Source: DASSUW01 sp963811895 (GTDB lineage Bacteria; Actinomycetota; Thermoleophilia; Solirubrobacterales; Solirubrobacteraceae). Taken from it: DNA of 64,000 bases. The notes beneath the pieces are model-generated. The model worked only from the letters and a program-made list of their open reading frames with translations. It was not told the DNA's origin and ran no database searches. Numbering within the stretch: position 1 is the stretch's first letter; every line of letters starts with the position of its first letter. A program made the position numbers and the translations under genes. Where the stretch lies: contig CAWETE010000005.1 in NCBI GenBank assembly GCA_963811895.1, positions 404,369-468,368 of the forward strand. Reading direction: 5' to 3'. Positions 58,165-64,000 of this stretch are shown one piece after another.

Positions 58165-58207
58165 GGGTGATCCGGCTTCACCCCCGGCGGGTGATGCCGA
58201 CTCACCC
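58165..58207. promoter_or_regulatory. Phased GGGTGA/TCACCC array (site 4, four half-sites)
   Basis: GGGTGA (58165-58170), 7 bases, TCACCC (58178-58183), 5 bases, GGGTGA (58189-58194), 7 bases, TCACCC (58202-58207): the longest array, with perfect half-sites and the same N7/N5 alternation as sites 1-3. It fills the divergent interval between the small paralogue (start 58142) and the DUF6325 operon (start 58222). It lies within 25 bases of both starts. Confidence 0.7.
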
Positions 58208-58221
58208 CGCGGGGCGGGACG

Positions 58222-58623
58222 GTGACTGATCGACAACCGACCGTGGAGGGCACGTTGACCGGGCCAGTCTCGTTCATGGCCGTTGGGTTCGGGCCGGAGG
58301 CGACCTTCGAGGGCGCCATCGTGGCCGAGCTCCGGCGCTTCGAGGACAGCGGCATGCTGCGGGTCCTCGACGTCCTGTTCGTCAGGCGCGACGAGTCGGG
58401 CGAGGTCGAGACGCGGCCGGGGATCCCCGGGCGCCCGACGCTCGTCTCCCAATCCGACGTGGACGAGGTCGCCGGCGCGCTGGAGCCCGGCAACGCCGCG
58501 GGCATGCTGCTGCTCGAGCACGTGTGGCAGAGTGAGCTCGAGCAGGCGATCGCGGCGACCGGCGGCGAGATCCTCCAGCAGGGGTTGTTGAGCACTGAGC
58601 AGACCCAGGCCCTGGTGAGGTGA
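58222..58623 (+). CDS. DUF6325-like protein
   Basis: A 133-residue soluble protein from GTG 58222: GPVSFMAVGFGPEATFEGAIVAELRRFEDSGMLRVLDVLFVRRDESGEV, then AGALEPGNAAGMLLLEHVWQSELEQAIAATGGEI. The layout (ferredoxin-like N-terminal half; EPGxAAxxLLLEH strand; terminal helix) parallels the soluble parts of the DUF1269 protein at 54666 (EPGSAAVLLLV). The two are probably distantly related. The function is unknown; it is first in a same-strand operon with HdeD. Its GTG is only 15 bases from array site 4. Confidence 0.78.
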   Translation: MTDRQPTVEGTLTGPVSFMAVGFGPEATFEGAIVAELRRFEDSGMLRVLDVLFVRRDESGEVETRPGIPGRPTLVSQSDVDEVAGALEPGNAAGMLLLEHVWQSELEQAIAATGGEILQQGLLSTEQTQALVR

Positions 58624-58625
58624 GC

Positions 58626-59192
58626 ATGTCCGTGGCAACCGGAGTTCCGCAGATCGGCCGCAACTGGTGGCTGTTCCTGGTCGTCGGCGTCATCTCGATC
58701 CTCGCCGGCATCCTGGCCATCGTCTATCCGGACATCACGCTGCTCGCGCTCGGCATCTTCGTCGGCGTGGGGCTGCTGTTCATCGGCGCGCTCGACATCG
58801 CGGAGGCGATCGGCGGCGCGCCGGACTCGCGGACGCTGACCTCGATCGTCGGCGTGCTGTCGATCATCGCCGGGATCGTCTGCCTGCGGCGCCCGGGTGA
58901 GAGCCTGCTCGCGCTGATCGTGGTGCTCGGCGTGTACCTGATCGTCGCCGGCATCGTCCGCTTCATCCGCTCGTTCTCGGAGCTGGAGGACCGCGCGGCG
59001 CTGATGATGCTCGGCATCATCGACGCGATCATCGGCATCCTCATCCTCTCGCTGCCGAAGCTGAGCCTCGTCACGCTGGCCGTGCTGTTCGCGCTGTCGC
59101 TGATGATCCGCGGGGCGTTCATGGTCTACGTCGCGTTCAAGCTGCGGGCCGTACGAAACGTCACCGAGCCTCCGGCCGCGGTGCCGGCATGA
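58626..59192 (+). CDS. hdeD: HdeD-family membrane protein
   Basis: A 188-residue membrane protein with six hydrophobic helices. Family features are NWWLFLVVGVISILAGILAIVYPDITLLALGIFVGVGLLFIGALDIAEAI, the repeated GVLSIIAGIVCLRRPGESLLALIVVLGVYLIVAGIVRF and the ALMMLGIIDAIIGILILSLPKLSLVTLAVLF half-repeat. HdeD is an acid-resistance membrane protein in E. coli, but actinobacterial homologues are only linked to stress by context. ATG 58626 was chosen; GTG 58620 is in frame. Its stop overlaps the next gene's ATG. Confidence 0.88.
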   Translation: MSVATGVPQIGRNWWLFLVVGVISILAGILAIVYPDITLLALGIFVGVGLLFIGALDIAEAIGGAPDSRTLTSIVGVLSIIAGIVCLRRPGESLLALIVVLGVYLIVAGIVRFIRSFSELEDRAALMMLGIIDAIIGILILSLPKLSLVTLAVLFALSLMIRGAFMVYVAFKLRAVRNVTEPPAAVPA

Positions 59193-59935
59193 GCACGGCG
59201 CTCGTCGACGACGAGCTCCGCGAGCTGCTCGAGATCTCGCGGGGCAGCGACTCGGCGGAGCTGAAGCTGACCGTCCCCGAGGAGCAGCAGCGCTCGACGA
59301 TCCTGAGCCTGGGCATGGATCCGCTGGAGGCCCAGATCCGGCTCGTCACCTTCTTCGACACGCCGGACCTGGCGCTCAACCGCGCGGGCGTGGTGGTGCG
59401 CGCGCGGCGCGTCCAGGGCCGCGGCGACGACTCCGTCGTCAAGCTCCGGCCCGTCGATCCGGCGGTGCTCGAGCGGTCGCCGGGCCTGTTCGTCGAGGTC
59501 GACGCGATGCCTGGCGGCTACGTGTGCTCGGCTTCGATGAAGGCGCGGCTCGGCAGCAACGACGTGCGCCGCTGCCTGGCCGGCGAGCGTGCGATCCGCA
59601 AGCTCTTCACGAAGGACCAGCGCGCGTTCTACGCCGAGCACGCGCCGGACGGACTGGAGCTCGACGGGCTGTCCGTGCTCGGCCCGATCTTCGTCCTCAA
59701 GCTCAACTTCACACCGCCGGACCTGAAGCGCAAGCTGGTCGCCGAGCTATGGCTGTATCCCGACGGCGACCGGATCCTCGAGCTGTCGACCAAGTGCGCG
59801 CCGGGCGAGATGTTCCAGGTCGCCACCGAGGTGCGCGCGTACCTCACCGGCCGCGGCGTCGACGTCACCGGCGCCCAGCAGACGAAGACGGCGACGGCGC
59901 TGTCGTTCTTCGCCCAGCACCTGGGGAGCGACTGA
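59189..59935 (+). CDS. CYTH-like (triphosphate tunnel) protein
   Basis: A 248-residue protein with the N-terminal part of a tunnel-fold enzyme: SAELKLTVPEEQQ (a weakened E-x-E-x-K signature), TFFDTPDLALNRAGVVVRARRVQGRGDDSVVKLRPVDP, and a C-terminal region KLELSTK-like in RILELSTKCAP. CYTH proteins hydrolyse organic or inorganic triphosphates. Here the basic and acidic residues are only partly kept, so activity is unproven. It overlaps the HdeD gene (ATGA) and precedes an uncharacterised helical protein. Confidence 0.65.
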   Translation: MSTALVDDELRELLEISRGSDSAELKLTVPEEQQRSTILSLGMDPLEAQIRLVTFFDTPDLALNRAGVVVRARRVQGRGDDSVVKLRPVDPAVLERSPGLFVEVDAMPGGYVCSASMKARLGSNDVRRCLAGERAIRKLFTKDQRAFYAEHAPDGLELDGLSVLGPIFVLKLNFTPPDLKRKLVAELWLYPDGDRILELSTKCAPGEMFQVATEVRAYLTGRGVDVTGAQQTKTATALSFFAQHLGSD

Positions 59936-59936
59936 G

Positions 59937-60494
59937 ATGGCGGACGCCGCGGACGTCGCGTTCGGCCTGGTCGTCGCGGGCGAGCGGGCCGGCCGTGTCG
60001 CGCTCGCGCCGCTGCGGCTCGCGGCGCGGACGCCGGTCGTCGGCGCGCCGCTGCGCTACGCCGGCGAGTCGCTAGCACTCGACGGGCGCGCGGCGCGCGT
60101 CCAGCTCGAAGCCATCGTCATCGCGCAGCTCTCGAGGCCGGAGGTCGAGCTGACGATCGACCGGATCGTGGCCGCCGTGCTCGACGACGAGCGGACCGAG
60201 CGCGTGATGGAGCGGGCGCTGGCCAGCCCGGGGCTCGAGCGCCTGCTCGTCCGCATCCTCGAGAGCCGGCTGGTCGACGAGCTGACCGAGCGCGTGCTCG
60301 CCAGCCCGGAGCTGCAGCTCATCGTCAGCCACGTGGCGTCGAGCCCCGAGGTGATGGACGCGCTCAGCCACCAGACGGAGACGCTCGCCGGCGAGATCGT
60401 GACCGACGTCCGAGGCCGCGCGCAGCGCGTCGACGACATCGCCGAGCGGACGGTGCGCAGCTGGCTGCGCCGCCCGCGCCCGCAGCCGACATGA
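59937..60494 (+). CDS. Hypothetical helical protein
   Basis: A 185-residue, alanine-, arginine- and valine-rich protein starting one base after the preceding stop. It appears to be alpha-helical throughout, with repeated ASPELQLIVSHVASSPEVMDAL and ASPGLERLLVRILESRLVDELTERVL segments that suggest an internal repeat, and no catalytic motifs. I do not recognise a family. Its stop overlaps the ATG of the RDD protein, so it may assist that protein or the neighbouring CYTH-like protein. It may be a peripheral membrane protein, but no clear transmembrane helix is evident. Confidence 0.6.
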   Translation: MADAADVAFGLVVAGERAGRVALAPLRLAARTPVVGAPLRYAGESLALDGRAARVQLEAIVIAQLSRPEVELTIDRIVAAVLDDERTERVMERALASPGLERLLVRILESRLVDELTERVLASPELQLIVSHVASSPEVMDALSHQTETLAGEIVTDVRGRAQRVDDIAERTVRSWLRRPRPQPT

Positions 60495-60949
60495 GCACGC
60501 CGACGCTCGTCCGCGCCCCGCCGGTCGTGTACGCGGGGCTTGCCACGCGGGCCGTCGGCCTGGCGGTCGACGTCGCCATCGCGCAGGTCATCGTGTTCAC
60601 GGGCGGCGCGGTGCTGGCGCTCGTCGCCTCGCTGGTGGGCGGCGACATGGAGCTCGAGACGCTGGGGCGCGTCCTCGCCGCCTTCGCGTGGGCCGCGGTC
60701 GTCGCCTTCTACTTCGTGTTCTTCTGGTCGACCGCCGGGCAGACGCCGGGAATGCGCCTGATGGCGCTGCGCGTCCAGGACGCCTCGGGCGCGCATCCAG
60801 GCGTGGTCCGCTCGACGGTTCGGCTGATCGGCCTCGTGCTCTGCATCATCCCCCTGTTCGCCGGCTTCCTGCCGGTGCTCGTCGACGACCGCCGGCGCGG
60901 GATGCACGACATGCTCGCCGGTACCGTCGTGGTGTATGTCGAGAAGTGA
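60491..60949 (+). CDS. RDD-family membrane protein
   Basis: A 152-residue membrane protein: an N-terminal arginine-rich turn YAGLATRAVGLAVDVAIAQVIV (the 'R-D/D' region), a second segment with WAAVVAFYFVFFWSTAGQTPGMRLMALRVQDASG, and a third with VRSTVRLIGLVLCIIPLFAGFLPVLVDDRRRGMHDMLAGTVVV. RDD proteins are a broad membrane family of uncertain function. The stop is followed after a few bases by the formylglycine-generating enzyme gene, and an in-frame ATG of that gene lies within this gene. Confidence 0.9.
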   Translation: MSTPTLVRAPPVVYAGLATRAVGLAVDVAIAQVIVFTGGAVLALVASLVGGDMELETLGRVLAAFAWAAVVAFYFVFFWSTAGQTPGMRLMALRVQDASGAHPGVVRSTVRLIGLVLCIIPLFAGFLPVLVDDRRRGMHDMLAGTVVVYVEK

Positions 60950-60956
60950 GGAGGGC

Positions 60957-61805
60957 ATGAAGCGGGTGCCCGGCGGCGAGTTCGCCATGGGCTCCGAGAG
61001 CTTCTATCCCGAGGAGCAGCCGGTCCGGCGCGTCGCCGTCGAGGGCTTCTGGATCGACGAGCACCCGGTCACGGTCGCCGAGTTCCGCCGCTTCGTGAAG
61101 GCGACGGGGCACGTCAGCGTGGCCGAGCGGCCGCTGGATCCCGCCGAGTACCCCGACGCCGATCCGTCGGCGCTGGTGCCCGGCTCGCTGGTCTTCCGCC
61201 CATCGCGGGGCCCTGTCGACCTGCGCGACTTCCGCAACTGGTGGGACTACGTGCCCGGCGCGACCTGGCAGCGCCCGGAGGGACCGGCGAGCGACACCTA
61301 CACGCGCGGCCGCCATCCGGTCACGCAGGTCGCGTACGAGGATGCGGAGGCGTACGCCGCCTGGGCGGGCAAGGCGCTGCCGACCGAGGCCGAGTGGGAG
61401 TACGCCGCCCGCGGCGGGCTCGACGGCGCCGTCTACGCGTGGGGCGACGACTTCGCGTCCGGCATGGCGAACACGTGGGAGGGCGAGTTCCCGTGGCAGC
61501 GGCGTAACGGCCACGCCGGGACGTCGCCGGTCGCGAGCTTCCCGGCCAACGGCTACGGGCTCTACGACGTGACCGGCAACACCTGGGAGTGGACGTGCGA
61601 CGAGGCGAGCGCGAACGGATCGTCCCGGCCGTGCTGCGCGCCGACGGAGGCCGGCGAGCACATCCCGCGCCGCGTGATCAAGGGCGGCTCGCACCTGTGC
61701 GCTCCGAACTACTGCCTGCGCTACCGCCCGGCCGCGCGCCAGTTCGAGGCCGTCGACACGTCCACCAGCCACATCGGCTTCCGCTGCATCGTGCGCGATG
61801 GCTGA
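60957..61805 (+). CDS. Formylglycine-generating enzyme (sulfatase-activating, SUMF1/FGE family)
   Basis: A 282-residue FGE-sulfatase-domain protein. Landmarks are VPGGEFAMGSESFYPEEQPVRRVAVEGFWIDEHPVT, a KALPTEAEWEYAARGGLDGAVYAWGD block, and NGYGLYDVTGNTWEWTCD. Residues 247-279 contain LCAPNYC, with the catalytic Cys248 and Cys253, and GFRCIV. The Cys pair matches the aerobic FGE active site, so it should oxidise the Cys of a sulfatase (or other target) to formylglycine using O2 and copper. ATG 60957 with GGAGG directly upstream was chosen over ATG 60936. No sulfatase is encoded in the window. Confidence 0.88.
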   Translation: MKRVPGGEFAMGSESFYPEEQPVRRVAVEGFWIDEHPVTVAEFRRFVKATGHVSVAERPLDPAEYPDADPSALVPGSLVFRPSRGPVDLRDFRNWWDYVPGATWQRPEGPASDTYTRGRHPVTQVAYEDAEAYAAWAGKALPTEAEWEYAARGGLDGAVYAWGDDFASGMANTWEGEFPWQRRNGHAGTSPVASFPANGYGLYDVTGNTWEWTCDEASANGSSRPCCAPTEAGEHIPRRVIKGGSHLCAPNYCLRYRPAARQFEAVDTSTSHIGFRCIVRDG

Positions 61806-62472
61806 GGCGATCGGGCAGGTACTGCCGCTGGCCGTCGTGATCGCGCTGAGCCCCGTGCCGATCATCGCCGTCGTCCTGATGCTCAGCACGCCGCGGGCGC
61901 GGGTCAACGGGCCTGCGTTCCTGCTCGGGTGGGCGGCCGGCCTGGCCGTCGTCGGCGCGCTCGTCCTCGTCGTGGCGAGCCTGGCGGGGGCGAGCGAGGA
62001 CGCCGAGCCGGCGACCTGGGTCGAGGTGCTGAAGCTCACGCTCGGCCTCCTGCTCGTCCTGCTCGCCGTGAAGCAGTGGCGGGGCCGGCCGCGCCGCGGC
62101 GCGCAGGGCGATCTGCCCGCTTGGATGCAGAAGGTCGACACGTTCACGCCCGGCCGCACGATCGCCATCGCGGTGGCGTTGTCGGGCGTGAACCCCAAGA
62201 ACCTCGTGCTCATCGTGGCCGCCGGGGCGGCGATCGCGCAGACCGGCATCGAGGCCTCCGAGCAGGCGATCGCGCTCGGTGTCTTCGTCCTCGTGGCCAC
62301 GCTGGGGCCCGGCCTGCCGGTGGCGGCCTACTTCCTGCTCGGCGACCGTGCACGGCGTCTGCTCGACGAGCTCAAGGCCTGGATGGGCGCCCACAACGCG
62401 GCGATCATGGCCGTGCTGTGCCTCGTGATCGGCGCGAAGCTGATCGGCGACGCGATCAGCGGACTCGGTTGA
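61798..62472 (+). CDS. GAP-family (Sap/LysE-like) membrane protein
   Basis: A 224-residue membrane protein with six hydrophobic helices. Family features are GQVLPLAVVIALSPVPIIAVVLMLSTPRARVNGPAFLLGW, KVDTFTPGRTIAIAVALSGVNPKNLVLIVAAGAAIAQTG and LGDRARRLLDELKAWMGAHNAAIMAVLCLVIGAKLIGDAI. These are the hallmarks of the GAP family of mycobacterial cell-envelope (sulfolipid-addressing, Sap) and LysE-like exporters. It overlaps the FGE gene by eight bases, so the two are co-expressed. The 3' end overlaps the SulP stop by 17 bases. Confidence 0.87.
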   Translation: MAEAIGQVLPLAVVIALSPVPIIAVVLMLSTPRARVNGPAFLLGWAAGLAVVGALVLVVASLAGASEDAEPATWVEVLKLTLGLLLVLLAVKQWRGRPRRGAQGDLPAWMQKVDTFTPGRTIAIAVALSGVNPKNLVLIVAAGAAIAQTGIEASEQAIALGVFVLVATLGPGLPVAAYFLLGDRARRLLDELKAWMGAHNAAIMAVLCLVIGAKLIGDAISGLG

Positions 62473-64000
62473 CGGCGTCCTCGACGGTGGCGTAGACCAC
62501 GGTCGCGTCCGTCACCCCTTCGCGGCGGAGCACGTCGCGCACCTGCCCGATGTCGCGCGCCATGACGAGGCTGACCCCCTCGCGGTCGAGGTCGCCGCGC
62601 AGCTGGAGGAGCATGTCGGCGGCGGTCACGTCGACGTACGGCACCGTCTGTGCGTCGAGCACGACGGCCTTGACGCCCGGACTCGCGCGCGTGGGCCAGG
62701 ATGGTCTCGCGGACGTGGTCGGCGTTGGCGAAGAACAGCCCTGCCTCGACCCGCAGCACGACGACGCCCGGCTGCGCCTCGGCGTCGCCGCGCTCGAGGT
62801 CGACCCAGTGGCCGCTGGGCACGCGCCCGAGGACCGCGACATGGGGCCGTGACGCGCGATAGAGCAGGAGCAGCAGCGAGACGCCGATCCCGATGAACAG
62901 GCCGGGCAGCGTGTCGAAGATCAGCACGCCGGCGAGCGCGGCGACGGCGGCGATGAAGTCCGGCCGCGCCGCCGGGCCGTAGATCCGGCCGAGCCGCGAG
63001 GTCCACACGCGGTACAGCCGAACGAGCGCCGGGACGTCGACCAGCTCGATCACCGCCGCGATCACGACCGCGGCCAGCGTCGCCTCGGGCAGGCTCTCGA
63101 ACAGGCCGGTCAGGAACAGCAGCGTCACGACGGTCAGCACCGCGACGACGATCCCCGACATCTGGCTCTCGGCGCCCGCGCCGCCGTTGACCGCCGTCTT
63201 CGAGAGGCTGCCGTTGACCACCATTCCGCTCGCCAGGCCGCTGCCGAGGTTGGCGGCGCCGAGCCCGATCAGCTCGCGGTCGGCGTCGATGTCGTAGTGG
63301 TGGCGGGCGGCGTAGGTCTTGGCGGCCCCGAGCCCCTCGGCGAAGCCGACGAGCGCGACGGCGACGCCGCTCGCCGCCAGGTTCAGGTAGTCGGATGCGG
63401 AGGCGTCGGGAAGGCCGATCGACGGCAGCCCGCTGTCGATCGATCCGACGATGTCGACGCCGTCCGGATCGAGCAGCTCGACGACGATCACGCCGAAGGC
63501 GACCGCCACCAGCGAGCCGGGCACGACCGGCGCGAAGCGGCGCAGGCCCAGCACGAGCGCCAGCGAGGCGAGCCCGATCGCCAGGGTGGCGGCCTGAGTG
63601 CCGCCCAGCTCGCCGAGGAGGTGCCAGATCTGCTCGAAGAAGTCGCCCTCGCCCTTCTCGACGCCGAACAGCTTCGGCAGCTGGCCCGCGACGATCGTGA
63701 GCGCGAGGCCGACGATGAACCCCTTCAGCACCGGCTCGGAGATGAAGTTCGCGAGGAAGCCGAGCCGCAGCAGGCCGGCGCCGAGCGCGACGACGCCGGT
63801 CACGATCGCCAGCACCGGCGTCAGCCCGAAGTGGGGAGCCACCGCCGCCGCGGAGAGCGCCGCGGTGGCCGACATCGGTCCGACGATCAGGTGGCGCGAG
63901 CTGCCGAGGATCGCGTAGAGGACGAGCGCGGGCGGCGCCGCGTACAGGCCGACGACCGGCGACACGCCCGCGATCGACGCATAGGCGAGCGACTCCGGGA
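62456..64000 (-). pseudogene. SulP-family sulfate/anion transporter with STAS domain, frameshifted and truncated at the window edge
   Basis: The gene enters from the right edge with the SulP opening PESLAYASIAGVSPVVGLYAAP, then GSSRHLIVGPMSATAALSAAA and 10-12 helices. A C-terminal STAS domain begins HVAVLGRVPSGHWVDLERGDAEAQPGVVVLRVEAGLFFANADHVRETI. The frame is lost near 62690. One frame over, VKAVVLDAQTVPYVDVTAADMLLQLRGDLDREG...VEDAVNRVR continues the STAS domain to a stop at 62456-62458. SulP proteins transport sulfate, bicarbonate or other anions. Proximity to the FGE suggests sulfur metabolism; that is inference. One base error or true frameshift cannot be told apart from sequence alone. 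Confidence 0.75.

Noticed and set aside
1..64000. CRISPR arrays, tRNA or rRNA genes, transposases, integrases and phage genes
   Set aside because: Reading all gaps and both strands by eye I found no repeat-spacer pattern, cloverleaf-like sequence with CCA, or mobility gene. A covariance-model search was not possible, so a short RNA could have been missed.

Overview
The window is a very GC-rich (roughly 70% or more), tightly packed chromosomal segment with many ATGA/GTGA start-stop overlaps, GTG/TTG starts and few recognisable Shine-Dalgarno sites. A giant SARP/AfsR-type regulator, LAL (MalT-like) LuxR regulator, TIGR02960-type ECF sigma factor, alpha-E/CP-ATP-grasp/transglutaminase operon, Rho-N/SAP-like small proteins and a DtxR/IdeR-like iron box all point to an actinobacterium. 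The overall feel is of a soil Thermoleophilia/Solirubrobacterales-type genome (Solirubrobacter, Conexibacter relatives); that placement is inference. No tRNA, rRNA, CRISPR array, phage, integrase or transposase was found.

Layout. 0-2.8 kb: end of a DUF4097-like protein, a NarL-type sensor kinase and a sugar-binding-type lipoprotein, chained by overlaps. 2.8-6.6 kb: SARP/AAA regulator, divergent from a rhodanese sulfurtransferase. 7.4-8.9 kb: anti-sigma-type ATPase and a DapB-like reductase. 8.9-12.3 kb: CP-ATP-grasp, alpha-E and transglutaminase operon. 12.2-13.9 kb: MFS exporter with its MarR regulator. 13.9-16.8 kb: a REP-like palindrome pair, then a GntR/FCD regulator with 2-oxoacid dehydrogenase E1 alpha and beta. 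16.9-25.3 kb: a giant TPR membrane protein, a YwaF-like protein, an ACT-domain protein, and a run of frameshifted genes ending in an acyl-CoA dehydrogenase. 25.3-28.1 kb: secreted GH13 amylase. 28.2-32.6 kb: ABC exporter with a divergent two-component system, and a second response regulator. 32.7-40.6 kb: ECF sigma factor, a metzincin-like secreted protease, a cytosine-deaminase-like enzyme, a methyltransferase, a streptogramin-lyase-type propeller, a P-loop kinase, an aldo/keto reductase and a DUF4097 protein. 40.6-49.1 kb: a 1257-residue LamG/sugar-dehydrogenase/PKD exoprotein, an ArsR remnant, an ATP-dependent DNA ligase, an iron-siderophore binding lipoprotein behind a strong iron box, and a secreted subtilase.

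49.4-62.5 kb is the most interesting part. It holds small envelope, stress and membrane proteins around a LAL regulator at 55.3 kb: Rho-N proteins, a HerA-like ATPase, a bPH2 protein, two paralogous ~70-90 residue proteins, an AI-2E permease, a DUF1269 glycine-zipper protein, DUF6325, HdeD, a CYTH-like protein, RDD, a formylglycine-generating enzyme and a GAP-family protein. Four promoter-proximal sites in this block carry the same phased palindrome, GGGTGA-N7-TCACCC-N5-GGGTGA, with 24-bp periodicity. This looks like an undescribed regulon, or a hairpin repeat family, centred on the LAL regulator.

Frameshifts (about 21.9, 22.4-23.1, 24.3-24.7, 52.36 and 62.69 kb) interrupt genes whose remaining sequence is well conserved. 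Several may be consensus errors of the assembly rather than real decay.
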